From NCBI GenBank assembly GCA_026413225.1, contig CM048552.1, positions 46,205,001 to 46,269,000 on the forward strand: DNA of 64,000 bases. The letters run 5' to 3'. The position numbers were made by a program, and so were the translations under genes. Shown here in pieces: positions 37,821 through 50,289 of the stretch (the stretch's first letter is position 1; each line of letters starts with the position of its first letter). The notes below the pieces were generated by a model, which was given only the letters and a program-made list of their open reading frames with translations, was not told where the DNA came from and did not search any database. The DNA is from Otis tarda. Taxonomy: Eukaryota; Chordata; Aves; Otidiformes; Otididae.

Positions 37821-40489
37821 AAATGTTTCTTTTTGTTCTGTAGTCCCCTGAATTAAAGCACCCTTGCCTGCATTTCCGTCACTCTATGTGATGTTAACTG
37901 AATCAAACCTGGAGTAAGAGTGCCAAATTATGGTGCTAAATCACTTGAGAAGAGCTCCAGCTAATGTCACTGATGGATGTTTTTTCAAGTTCCCATTCGT
38001 ATGGGGCAGTATTATGCATAATTCTGTTTAACTCACTTTATACTTGATTACCTCGAGCCTACTTCCATAAAACTGAAATATTATGCACCACACTGTATTG
38101 AATGGCCTGGGTGCACACTTATAACTACACTCGAGAGAATGAAATTGGTAGACACTCTGCCTAGGATATACTGCTCTATACTACCATAATGGAGAAAACA
38201 GATCAGTGTCATAGACAGCTCTGAGCACTTCTGTCACTGAGAGAAATGGTTTTCATGGAGATTGACTGATCTATCTGCCTCTGTACCTATCTGTATTTCT
38301 GTGTCCATTAATCTATTTCCCAAGAGCTATGCAGTGTTTCACCAGATGTGTTGCACAGATTGGAATCAGTGCTCTTATCAGCAAGTCTCTGGACCAGATG
38401 AACTTTAACAATATACAATGAAGGACTCACAAAAAATGAATATGTACTTCTGTTAACCACTCTATTAATCTCAGCTGTTATTTTACTATTTTATTTTCAA
38501 CTTATGATGAAGCTTTTGACTGAAATCTTAAAATTTACCTGAATTTCCTTCAGTCAATGAAGGGGCATAATTTTATTATCCTGCACATTAGGTCATTATT
38601 ATTGTTACCACAGTAATCAGATTCATGGTTGTACTCTTCCACTCCCGAAATAATAGTATTGGTAGAAAATTAGAACAATACATCAAAAAAACTTCTGCCG
38701 TTACAAAGAGGTTTTCAGTCCTGACCAGCCACAGCCTTCTTAAAAAGGAAAGTGAAATGAGATATACACCTAATTACAAAAGTACAAAGTCAGTTTCAGA
38801 GAAAGAAAGAGCATATATTCATCTCTCCAAATGGCCTCCAGCATATCTGGCTTAAGATATAAGCAACTTGAGCATTACCTGGGATGCCAGGCTACAAAAA
38901 GTCTATGTTTTGACTAAGTTAGATAGTGGCAAATGTTTTCTGTGGAGAGGAAAATTCAAGGGAATCACTACTGCCTGCAGAGCTACTTGAGTCTAATACT
39001 GATACAGCACTTTATCATTGCTGATCTGATACAACTTTTGCTCACTTGAGTGGAACTGGAGTCCCTTATGCCTTCTTGAGAATAAAGTTTTAATGCTAAA
39101 AATAGTAAACTTTTATTGACTGGAAAAAGAATACTCACTATCCTATTTTGACTGTCTTTAGTGTAACACTGAAAAATGTATTGCTATGGGAGTGTTAAGA
39201 TATGGGTTGCAACATGTTCATACTTTATGGAGAAATAACAGATATTAAGAGAGATTAATTAAGTCATGTCAGACAAGAAATCTCTGTCAAATTTAGGTTT
39301 AGAATTGATATTGCTTGATGCATAATTCTGTGCATGAACCTTAAGAATTCTCTCAGGTCAGTTATTTACAGCAATTGTTTGTAGATATTCATTGCATATG
39401 CGAAACAGGCTTCAAGCTTGCATTATATGCCTGTCATGGCATTCTTGGTGCTCAGCTGTTTGGACATTCATCATCTTATGTCACAGCTCCACGCATATAT
39501 CGTCCGTACCGCATCTGCTGCCACATGATCTCATTCTCCCAGAGGACAGACAGGTACTATACATAACTACACACCCTCAGGAAATGTCAACATGCATTTG
39601 GATTTTCTACTTTTAAAGAGAAAAGACCCAATAAATTATTTTCCACCTTAAAAGCAAAGGCAACTGGGCAAAGGACAGTTTAAATCCTCAATTAAACTAG
39701 GTAGCTGACTGCTGTTGCTGTTAGTTCAGAAAAGCTATAGAACAAGCACAGAAGAAAACCTAAGGTAAACACTTTGGCCAAAGGCTATAGTGCTGGCCAG
39801 ATTTGTAGTAGCCATGTGAAATTACACCAGTATCCAGCACCTCCTAATCCCAGTAAAATAAATTTTAAAGTAAGGACACATTTCTTTCTTTGGATTCATA
39901 AGAAAAGCATCAGCTCTTTCCTCTCTTTTCCAATGAGTGGCGACCTGATCTCCATATCTAGATCTGGCACAAACATCATTTGATCTTTCTAGTCTTTGTC
40001 TTTCCTGCAAAATGGAGATCACACATCCTGTTTCATGGAAGTTTTGTGCAAGTACAGATTTAAAGTAAAAAAAAAAAAAAAAAAATTACATTATGGGTCT
40101 CACTGTTCTGGGAAGGGGCTAAGATGATCTAAACTATTCTTGCATTCTCCCAGGCTTAAACTGTTGGAGAGTCAGCATTGTCACAACTCCAGCAAACAGG
40201 GAAGTCCTCTGTAGGCTGTGCAATGCCCTTTGCACTGCACTGTTTCCAGCAGCTCTCACAATGCTTATTCCTTCATTCGCAATTGCTGACAGTGCCCTGC
40301 CTCCCGCAGCCTGGTACCCAGCACTTTCCAGGGCTAGCGTACTTACTGGGAAGGAGACATGTCTCATGGAAACTGGACAGCTCTATCCTCTATCTGCACC
40401 AGAAGAAACCTCACCCATGATGGTTTGTAGGGTTTTTACAACATTACCAGGCATGGAGGACTCATAAAAAAATTGACAAATGTCATAAC

Positions 40490-40528
40490 TTTCATAACAA
40501 ATCTGACCTTTCATAACAAATCTGACCT
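40490..40528. repeat. Tandem duplication, 19-bp period
   Basis: TTTCATAACAAATCTGACC occurs twice head to tail without mismatch. Confidence 0.95.
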
Positions 40529-41007
40529 TATTGGAAATTCCAAAACCAGTTTTTATTCCTATATTTTTTAAAAAAAAAAAAAAAAAAAAGGTAGAAATGA
40601 AAAGTTCAAGGTGGGGAAATACCACATATAAGTCATACTCTTCTTCCCTGCTATGTAACATATAGCCTTGGCAAAAGGTTTTTTTTACAAATAGAATAAT
40701 TTAGTCTTAATAGCACCTACCAATGAGTAGAACAAACTACTCCATATAGAAAGGAAGCACTTGCCAGCACAGATGAGTTCTTTCTAATGTTGTTGATGAT
40801 GCAGCTGTATTAGTTAAAGACTAGACTGTCAACCTAAATTAGGAGCCAGAGCAGTGAAAATGAAAATTATACTGGCACATACTGCACAGTTTGGCTCAAA
40901 TATGTGATGTGAGCCAGGATGCATAGTACATGAAATATTCAAAAACGAAAATCTTCATCCTTAATGGCTGCATAGGGACGAGTTTTCACAGGGTTGAGCT
41001 ACATGAC

Positions 41008-41612
41008 TGTGATGGTTTAGCCCGAATCACTACACAGTTTCTCGCTCACCCTCCCCCTCCCCAGGCGGGTGGGGGAGAGAATTGGGAAGGAAGGAGAACT
41101 CGTGGGTTGAGATAAAGATAATTTACTAAAATAAAAAGGGAAAACTACAATAATAACAGAATATAAGGATATTAAAAATATACAAAGTGAACAATATGTG
41201 TTTTCTCACCACCCGATGTCCCAATGACCGATACAGCCCGTCCCGAGCAGCGATCACGGAAACAAAACCGAGCAGCAAGCAAAGGAGCAAAAGGGAGCCA
41301 GCAAGGTAGAGGGAACGATGCCAGCAAAACGAGCAGGAAAGATGGATGCCAGGAAGGCAGATACCCACCCTTGCCTGCCCCCATGAGCATGACGTTTAGG
41401 GCATGGAATACTCTCTTTGGCCAGTTTGGGTCAATTATCCTGTCTGTCTTTCTCCCAGCTTCCTGTATCTGCAAATTAGCGAGACTTGGAAAGCAGGACG
41501 GTGTCCTTGGTCTCATTCACAACAACTGGTATCATCAGGGTGTTTATCAACATTCTTCACACACGAAATCCAAAACATACCAGCTACTGAGAGGAAAGTT
41601 AACTCCATCCCT
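41008..41612 (-). mobile_element. ERVL-like LTR, minus sense, lacking its first bases
   Basis: On the minus strand it reads the common avian LTR: gatggagttaactttcctct, tagctggtatgttttggatt, a gaccaaactggccaaag-like block, and a gag-side CGATCGCTGCTCG-like stretch. A T-rich U3/R boundary, a U5 segment ATCTCAACCCACGAG and the terminus GGGCTAAACCATCACA at 41008 follow. The first roughly 15 bp of the LTR are replaced by a gag-leader fragment at about 41613. Same family and orientation as 43683-44162 and 51571-51735. Confidence 0.85.
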
Positions 41613-41838
41613 TACTAAACGAGCTGACTTTCGCTTCCAAGATTTCTTCTTCTGTACAGGGGCGACTGATACTGACACAGGTTGGTTCTCTGATTCAGCT
41701 GCAGTGCCAGTAACTAGAGTTGGAGTAGCCACAGGGCCGGTAGCTGGGGCTGAAGTAGCCACAGGGCCGGTAGCTGGGGCTGGAGTAACCACAGGGCCGG
41801 TAGCTGGGGCTGGAGCAGCCATGGTATGGGTCGGTTGA
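41547..41838 (-). pseudogene. Endogenous retroviral gag-leader fragment fused to an LTR
   Basis: A minus-strand open frame from an ATG at 41822 encodes a Pro/Ala/Thr-rich leader of ten-residue repeats (x-x-P-A-P-A-T-G-P-V). An acidic/valine stretch and a basic patch QKKKSWKRKSARLV follow. This resembles the N-terminal leader of avian endogenous retroviral gag-like proteins. At about 41612 it runs directly into LTR sequence and stops at 41547, so the remaining gag, pol and env are absent. The upstream 5' LTR was not found next to it. It is a dead fragment. Confidence 0.6.
41721..41820. repeat. 30-bp minisatellite, about 3.3 units
   Basis: Units start at 41721, 41751, 41781 and 41811 (partial), with one or two substitutions between units. 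A more diverged unit may precede them at 41691-41720. The period is a multiple of three, so the gag-leader frame is kept. Confidence 0.95.
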
Positions 41839-43682
41839 TTTTTTCTCCCTTCTTCCTGAAGAAAGTAAACAGAAGTTTAAAGCTTAAATCTTCTGTCCCA
41901 CTTTCAATACTTTCCTCATCATAGCATATACAGAGCATGAAATATCACATTTTCCCCTTAAGATCTGGAGTTAACAAAATGAGAGGTTTTTTATGCTTTT
42001 TTTATGCTCTACCATATTCACTTTCTTAATATAAGACAAGCAATAAAAAAGTGAATAAAAGACTTATTTTTCTCAAATTTGGAGAGGTTTACTCCTTTGT
42101 CTGTTAAAAAAAAAAAAGCGAAAGTGAAGAGGAATATAACCGAGCATCCCATCTAGTATCTAATTTTGTTGCTATTGCATTTCTCTCCCTTTTTCAACAA
42201 CTGTCATTCATCTTCTGGTGTTAGTGAGATGCAGGCTGGGGGGATAGAGTACTGCTACCCCATAAGTTACTTCTGTCATAAACATTCTTAAAATTGCCTT
42301 TTAAAAACTGAGAGAGGATAAGGTTTCCTTGGCTTTTGTTCTATGCAGATTAAAGAATATCATCCAAATCTTACTAAAGCTGAGTGCTCATTTCTCCTTG
42401 CTCAGTAAAACACTATCTTGAGGGAACTGTAGGTATTTCCCACTGTATCTGTCTGCCTATACAACTGTCTGCTTGGCCAGATTGTGAACTGTAAGCTACA
42501 GTCCTTTATTAGTAGAGTAGACAGAGAAGAGACTGATTTCTTTGTGTGTGTGTGTGTGTGTGGTAGGGAGTATTTCTGGCTTTATGCTGCTTTCCACAGT
42601 TGACTTTATACCCAATCAGAATGAATAAGTAGCTGTCTGGATCTGTTTGTTACCTGCACAGCTGCATTTTGACTAAGGAGGGTCCAGAAGAATGCACTGT
42701 GCATCATCCACGTAGTCTATGTGAGGGCGTACAAAGGCAGAGTGCAAAGACAACTTTTGCCCTCTCTGTTGCCGTTTTCTTGTTCCAAGCAAGCAATATT
42801 TAGCAAAATACCCTTCATTCCTGATGCTCACAAAAGTTAGAAACATTGGAAGTATTTTCCTCTTTATTAATCAAGTTAAAGCAAACTGTTTTCAGGTCTA
42901 TAACACTGAGATATTAATGTTTGAACACCATTTTTCCCCTGCATGTTCTTTGCCACAATTTTACACCATAGTTCCCCTTTTATTAGTTGACATTGTCCAG
43001 TCACCTGAATGTTTACCTAAGTACTTTTTAACTTCACTAGTATAAGTTGTCAAAAGTGATCACCATATCATATCTCAGTGAGTTTCCAGCCATTTGCATA
43101 TTTTCAACAGGTAGCATGTTCCTGAGGATCTAATTCACTCTATGATAAAAGCATTGGCCTTCTGCCCAATATTTACTTCCAAAGCTCCTGAAACAGAGTA
43201 TGCTTATGCCTCTGAGAACAATGTGATATTTGTTGTCATTTTTCTTCCAATCTTTCATCTGATGAAACTCAACTGCCTACAATAGCTGCAAACCCTTCTG
43301 TTCTTATTCCTGTTGTTGTGTCAAGTGACATTTTCTATATGTATTATAGCATATAAAAATTATACATACAGCCAGCAAGGACACTGAAGTGTTACATTTT
43401 CATTATGCATTTTTCTTCGTTTCCAGACACAGTCTTAAAATCCATTACACCACATACTGAGTTTCTCAATTACTTTGCTTGGGCAACACTCAAAACTTCA
43501 CATATTCCTGAAAATGTGCTAGGAGTCAAATCTAAGATCTGGCTTAGACACATTTGCATTGTCTCTGAAGAAACAGGTTCCCATAGCTAAATAATGAAAT
43601 TCTGTGAAATAAAGTGAGCCATTCAGTATTGTGACTGTGATAATGAGAGGTCAGCAGCACACATCAAGACAGGTAAATCTAC
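41839..43682. other. Intergenic between two LTR copies
   Basis: No retroviral coding sequence was recognised, so the LTRs at 41008 and 43683 are probably separate insertions. Holds a (GT)10 microsatellite at 42543-42562. Confidence 0.5.
42543..42562. repeat. (TG)10 microsatellite
   Basis: Uninterrupted GT/TG dinucleotide run, directly readable. Confidence 0.95.
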
Positions 43683-44162
43683 TGTTGTAGCTTAGCCCTG
43701 CTCAGGACTAAGCTGCACAGTCTCTTACTCACTCCCACACCCTCCCGTGGGACAAGGAAGAGAACTAGTAAAGAAAAGAAGGCAAAACTCATGGGTTGAG
43801 ATAAAAAAAAAGCTTAAGAGAATAACAGAAGAAAACAAAACAGAGATGGAAAAAAACCAAACAAAACTCAATAACAGAAAATACTGAAACACATCATCTG
43901 TAGTGCAATAGCTCACAGCAAATCCTAATGCCCAACTTCCTCCCAAGTAGCAGGAGGCTCCCTTCAGCACCCTCCTTACTGATATACTGACCATGATGTC
44001 ACATGGGATGGAACAGCCCTTTGCTAATTTGGGTAAACTATCCCAGCTGTTGGCTAATTAGTAAACTATCACAGCTGTGTCCCCCAGCCATAGGTCCCAC
44101 CAGCTCCAGTTCCTCTCCCAGTTCAGGTGAAAATTAACTCCATCCTAGCCAGAATCAGGACA
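43683..44162 (-). mobile_element. ERVL-like LTR, minus sense, probably solo
   Basis: On the minus strand it starts TGTCCTGATTCTGGCTAGGA at 44162 and ends GGGCTAAGCTACAACA at 43683, the TG...CA termini of the common avian LTR family. U5 contains ATCTCAACCCATGAG. Compared with the family it is shortened in U3 (480 bp). No clean target-site duplication was seen at the ends. Confidence 0.85.
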
Positions 44163-47100
44163 CCTGTTGCATCAATTCAGCAGAAGGAAGCAAGCGGAGT
44201 TAAAAACTAGCGTGGCAAATTATTATATTCACATTAAAGACATGATAAGGTGCTAACATTTCTCTCACATTTTTTCAAGAAGATTATTAACCTGTTTTAA
44301 TAAGAATGCACTTTATTAATTTGATTAGTAAGACATACCATGAAAGTTCATGTATACATAATATAGACTTCTTAATGATCTAGGAATTGTTCTTACTAGG
44401 CCAAAAATTCAGATTATCTGGTCATACATCTCCATTTTTGGCTAATGTTACCTGATTGAGCAGATATAATAATTTCATTACTGCCAAAACAGAGAGGTCC
44501 ATCCCCCGTACCACTCCAACCAACTGTTCATTCCTCTCCTGGATGTACAGTCGCCTTCTAACTCCTGCACCTGTACTTCCACTCATTTCATCTTGTGATG
44601 ACACGGTTTAATTCACCACCTAACAAAAAATAAACTGGAATAAAAATTGAAGCGTTCTGCTGGGCTAAAGAATTGAATCTGTTCTGTGAAGGTCTAATGA
44701 ATGCCAAAGTGGACAGGAGCACGATTAGGAAGGTAAAAACACCTTCCTCTGCACCAAATTGGTAAATTTGTTCAGTTCACCAAATCCCACAACAGGTGCT
44801 TCACCTAAGAATGGTTTGAAGTGTTTCAGAGAATGAGAATTAGAACCCTGAGTCCTTTATGCAGTCAACACAGAGAGAAGCAGCTCGTGTACACAGTCAG
44901 AGTGTGATCTCGACCAGACTTCTTCTGACTGGCGTGCTATTGTGATAAGTGCTTTCTGTCCAGCATAGCATACAGACTCAGCTTCTCTACATTCAAACTG
45001 CAAAGTCAATTAAGAAATCCAGTGCAGATAGTTAGAAGGTAATTTGTATGTGTGTGATAAGTGATGTTAGGCTGTCTCTGCAAATTCCAGGTACTTCACT
45101 AAACTGTTGAGTGAGTCCTGAAGGTTGGTGATTGTGTAATGGGGAAAAGATCTGGAAGGCTAGAAAAAGTTATCCCAAATAACAGAAGGAAAAGGCTGTG
45201 GAAAGAAGTTTAAGAATTGCAATTCAGCCCTCTCTGTTGTTTTTTAATGATTGTGATGAACTCATGATTTAGTGTCATCAACACTTTTTGTATGAATATA
45301 TGGCCATATAGGTGTATCCCATGTGTTGGCTAATTTTCAGCTCCCTGCCAACAGTAAATTCTGTAAAACCCTTAAGAGACTGTGGATATTGTTTAGTTGT
45401 TCATATCACAGTTTTCATAGAGAGAACTGAATATTTCTAAGTCTGAATGTGAAATTCCATGTTTCTTTCTTCAGTGGCAGTGCAAGTTTTAGCAATTTCC
45501 GCTCTCAGCCCTTCCTTCCTGTTCACATCACCACATCCATTGTGCCAGCACAGCTGTTTGTGCAGCCTATGGTGAAAATGGGAACCATCTGAGAAATCCT
45601 GGGGCGGCAGAGAGGAATCAAAATCAAAGGAAGCTTATAATAACATGTGAATTAAGATGTATGAGAGACTGACCTTGCTCTGGGATATCTACAAGCTATA
45701 CAGAGGCCTTGTTAAGCTGACCCTAGAGGATCTGAGGTCTGGGGAAGATTTTACAGTTTCTTACAAAATTTCAAAATGTGTCTCAAGAACTTTCTTATTT
45801 CTCTAATTTGGAAGCTCTTTCTCTGTCTAGTGACCTTACTTTTAGCAATTTGCTGCTTGTAAGACTCTTTATGGAGTAATCCTAAATTTGTTTTAGAATA
45901 AATCTTCTTGAGGAGTAAAGACAGATCCTTAAGTGCCAACTGTTCCATCCCTCTTTTACTCTTTTAGGAAGCAAATTGAATTGCAGCTAGACATATGTTT
46001 ATGTATAAATATACGTATATGTATAGGTATAGGTAATGTGTATGTATATGGCTTACAACTTTTTTGCAAGCCACTCTGTTTTTTATGTCAGGTAAAAAGT
46101 TTTATGTTTTTGCTGCCTAGAGGAGAGCAGAACATTCATGACATCTTCATTAAATGCTTTTTTATTAAAAATATTTTATACTTGAACAGAGGTGAACACT
46201 CATTTTCTGTAAAGACCCACATACATTAATGTCCCACCTATCTGATTTGGCAATTTCTCCAAAATGTCTTAGTTTCTCCTTTTTTGAGAACAAGGGATTC
46301 TGTCACACTTAAGTCCCACACCAAATGTTGCCCATTTATAGATCTATAATTTTGGAACACTTCACTGTCCAGATGCATTGCATATGGGAGGCTGGGTATC
46401 TGGTTTCCATTCCAGAGACTAGGCAGTAAAATGCATATCATTTAGGTGCTTTGAGTTTTTGGCTAATTTCAAGTCTGTGAGTAATGGCTGGGACTGTTCA
46501 TATCCTTGACACTAGGCAAATGCTCAGGAGGTTTACTGAAATGTTAAATCACAGTAACACAGTGGCTCTGACTCAGAGCTTTTAGTCACAAACTCATTTT
46601 TCTTCACCTCATATCTTAATACATTGAGTTTTCTGTGCTTTTAAGTAATTATTTTTCTCCTTAAACCTTAAATTCATGACACAATTTACCTGTTATTTTA
46701 CCCTGATAGTTTTATCTTCACATCAGACAGCTAAAATAAAATAATTTTGGAAGGCTGCATTTCTCTAACATCTTTCCCCAGACTGTCTCAAAATGCTTCA
46801 TGAAAAATAACCAAGCTTTTCAGTATGTTGAAGGCACTTGAATACTTACAGGGAAATTGATTCTGACACAGCCCAAGTCTTTCTTCGCAGGCCAGCATTC
46901 TCTTGTCCTGTTTCATTCCTCCTCTCTCCCTCTTGTCCTATGCTAACAAAACTTCAACCACCTTTGATTCATACCTCTCTTTAATAGCTATATCTAGATG
47001 TAGCCTATTTCTTCTGAAGGCTTGATTACACCATACTTCACATAGCCATCAAAACCTGTTTTCTTTCTGAAGTCTTTTTTTTTCCGCATACCTCTTTATC

Positions 47101-50100
47101 TTTCCAGTCACCTACTACCTATTCAATTTACACGTCGTCATTCACTAAGTGAGTCTTATTTCCGCAGTATCTTTTTCCTTCTTCCTTTTTTCAATGAGGT
47201 CAGTTTCAGTTCCACCCCCTTTCACCACTCTCTTAACATATTTCTTAATTCCTTATTCTTTGCATTGCAAACCTGACTCTTCCTTTGCATGTATTTTCTT
47301 TTAGCTTGAATCAAAAATCTGTAAATCAATTAGACTTACTTTGAAGCTAATTTCTTTTTTCTTGCCATACCATTTTTATTTTTGCTAATCAGTTCTACTT
47401 CTTTTAGTTAAGAGAGTATCTCTTATCCTTTAACTTCTTGTGATGGAAAATACATTCTTGTTTTTCCATCTGTTTAGTTTGGATTGGACATGAAATATCC
47501 AGAGGGCATCTCAAAAGCATAAAAAGATATGGGACTGAATAAAAAGGGAGAACGCCTACATCTGTTTTTTCACTGAATAAAATCTTTCTCTTACCATCAT
47601 AATTTAAAGACTACAGCATGGGAGCTCTCAGTGCCATTCAGTGTATTTTGTTGGGAAAAAAAATCAACAACAAAGACATGTATTGATGCTGGTTTGAGAC
47701 AAGAGTGTCTTAGTTAATATTTTCACTCATTTAATACTAAGTAATGATAAATGCAGTACAGACAAAAGACGTGGTTGCTCTGTCAGACTGAGTGAGCAAT
47801 GTTTTACACTCTCTTTACCGAAAAGGTTAAACAGCTGCCCAAGGCTTGGTTAGTAGCCATACTATTTTTAAAACACTACCACATATCACCATAGTTGTTT
47901 CCTTCAGAAGCAAAGTTACTGGCTTGAGTCACTCCTTCAGCTGCTGTCCCTTCTTGGTGCTTCTTGCTGCCCCCTCAGCTCTCATCTACCTCATTGCAAC
48001 TTTCAGCATTTAATGATGATGGCAGTCAGAAGCACTGACATCTTTAATATTATTACTAGTGTTAGTGTTAGTAATAATATTATAGCCTGAGATTCTTTTA
48101 TTCCACTAATTTACCAACTAATTAATTCACTAATTTTGGAAATAAGAATGGCAAGTAATAGGACATTTGAAAAGACATGTTAGAAAATCATTCATTTAAA
48201 AATATTTATTCAAGAAGCTACTGCTTGCTTTCAAGACGCAGAACTGTAGTACTTGTCACTGGGATACTGATAGCGTGTTGTTGCTTTTAGTAGCATTAAA
48301 GATTTGTTGCATCTTTCTTTCTTGGATATAAGAAATCAAATATCTACGAAAGCAGTTCAAGGTACAGAAGATTAGTAAAGTTCTGAGTTTCAGCGAGACC
48401 GTGATCATTCTGAAGAGTTCTCTGCCTTAGTGGAGAATAAAAATACAGCATTCTCCCCTTCTAAAAACGCCTGACCGTGTCACTTTACCAACACTCATGA
48501 AATATGAGTACCATCTAGTGGCAAATAACATAAATCACATCTTATAGTTCCGATTTCCTCCTCTTTTTCCTCAAACCACAAAATCTAACTAAGCGTTTCA
48601 ATGTTTATATTAAATTTACTGCATTTTTTTAAACTGGCACAATTATAATTCTGCTAATTTCTCACAGATGTTCTAGCAGTAAAAAGCTTTTTTTTTGAGT
48701 ATGCTGCATGCCAGCTGAACAGTGCATGTTAGTCTCTCATGGTGGTCAATACAGTTAAGTATTTTCAGAGTATCTAAAAGCCTTTTGCAAACATATCCAT
48801 CTTTCTTCATTACTGTCACAAACATAACTGATTCCTCCCCAGTGTCACAAGATCAGTGTTTCCCGTAAGCCAGCATGAGGATTCATCAGCTCACATGTGT
48901 CTGCTGCTCCCTGAGAACAGGGTTATGATTGTTCAACTCTTTTTTGTTCTTTGTTTTTCCTTTGTTATTATCTCTTTTTTCTTCTGTTCTCTTTGTTCTT
49001 CTCTGCATGATACTCTGCAAGGTATTGACAAAATTTTGATGCACCAGAAAAGACAAAAAACAAGCAATAAGACTCTATAATCTCTGTCCTGCACTTCACT
49101 AAATTTGAGAACCTCTATTGAAGAATATGGAGGTAATGACATGGCCTTTGTGCCGTACTGATGCTGACTGATTCTGCTATCTTTCTTTAGGGAAATCAGA
49201 TCTGACAAAGCATATTGGTTTCAGAAACCTTAGGCCTTCTGCAATAAATTACACTGGAAATGTATTTTTGCTTTCCACATGGATGATTTTGTTCTTAGGC
49301 TATTTGTGATCATAAAAGACACAAACAGGATTTTCTTTAATTTTAAGCATGACTGCCTTTTGCAATGATCTTTTCCTTTAAAAAAAAAAAAAAGGCAAAT
49401 TAATTGTGGTTATGACTGACATGACACACACACATTCTCGCTTTTAAGTAGCTCAACATCTGAAATCTCTCTCTCCTGCCCTCTACTCTTCTTTTACATC
49501 TTTTTATCCATAAGGACAGCAAGTAGCAACTTGCTCCCAAAGTTGCAGTATGAAAGTGATGTGAATTCCCTTGGTTTTAACAGTAACTGTACATACAATA
49601 TCATACTTTTCTTCAACAGTTCTTTCATTAATATCCAAGGACTTGATATGTTACACTTCGTAGTAATTATTTTTAATGTTTTTAAACGTCCACATGTAGC
49701 TATTTTTCAGACCAGTCCTGCTTCTTTAGGCAGGACAGACAGTGCATTCATTTTTAGCCCATCAGACTAAACCAGGTTAAAAGAACTTCAGTACCTCATG
49801 GTCTCCAATCGTAGCTGAGATCAAACTATGAATTATACCTTCAGCAGCAGACAGGACACACATTCTGGGCTTTCTCAAGCTTGAAAAATTTCATGAAGCT
49901 GAGGTGAGGCATGCTAATGGGAGCTATTAGGAAGCAACTAATTAAGAAGTAGTAGTTTAAATGAGTGGAAATACTCATTAAAAGTGTTCAAGGAGACAGG
50001 CAAAAGGGCAGAAAGAAGACTTACATTCCTCAGCAGAATAATCTTCAGCAGTCCACTTAAGTAGCACTAATCCCCTTTGTGATGCTTTAAACAGAAGCAG

Positions 50101-50127
50101 CTATTGCGCTTTGATGGTAAGATCAAA
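44163..50127. other. Intergenic, no genes recognised
   Basis: About 6 kb. Contains a 14-bp perfect inverted repeat at 48045-48082, a CTCF-half-site-like word near 48510, and simple T-rich runs. No exon or transposon was supported. Confidence 0.55.
48045..48082. repeat. Perfect inverted repeat, 14-bp arms, 10-nt loop
   Basis: TAATATTATTACTA at 48045-48058 and its exact reverse complement TAGTAATAATATTA at 48069-48082, with loop gtgttagtgt between them. Confidence 0.95.
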
Positions 50128-50280
50128 GATGGGATGCCCCATCCCTGGAAATGTTCAAGGCCAGGCTGGATGAGGCTCTGAGCAACCTGATCTAGTCAGG
50201 GATGTCCCTGCTTCTTGCAGGGGGGTTGGACTAGATGACCTTTGAAGGTCCCTTCCAACTCTAACCATTCTATGATTCTA
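50128..50280 (+). mobile_element. CR1 LINE 3' end, about 150 bp
   Basis: Starts in the ORF2 C-terminus (GATGCCCCATCCCTGGAAAT, then ttcaaggccaggctggatga) and runs through the short 3'UTR (gcaggggggttggactagat, gaccttNgaaggtcccttcc) to the tail CATTCTATGATTCTATGAT. Strongly 5'-truncated. Similar to the 3' end of the copy at 15768-16665 but closer to the consensus, hence younger. Confidence 0.95.
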
Positions 50281-50289
50281 TGATCTTAC

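Larger units (their letters stand above)
33886..41007. other. Intergenic, no genes recognised
   Basis: About 7 kb. Holds a T-rich run (34260-34282), an A12-G9 tract (37645-37665), two short tandem duplications (37780-37820, 40490-40528) and two long A-runs (40067-40085, 40570-40589). Two blocks look less random: 34740-35200 (octamer, SOX and homeodomain-like words) and 40140-40460 (GC-richer). No exon was supported. Confidence 0.55.

Noticed and set aside
40570-40589. Poly(A) tail of a processed pseudogene
   Set aside because: No recognisable coding sequence upstream on the matching strand and no flanking direct repeats.
41224-41838. 204-codon plus-strand open frame
   Set aside because: Antisense to an LTR and gag-leader fragment; the repeats are better explained by the minus-strand leader frame.
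41008-44162. One provirus with LTRs at 41008-41612 and 43683-44162
   Set aside because: Same family and orientation, but the DNA between has no PBS after the 5' copy and no retroviral coding relics except the leader next to the 3' copy; two insertions are more likely.
48500-49300. An additional SLC6A15 3' exon or extended UTR
   Set aside because: No conserved coding motif or splice continuity; the terminal exon already ends with the family's C-terminus.
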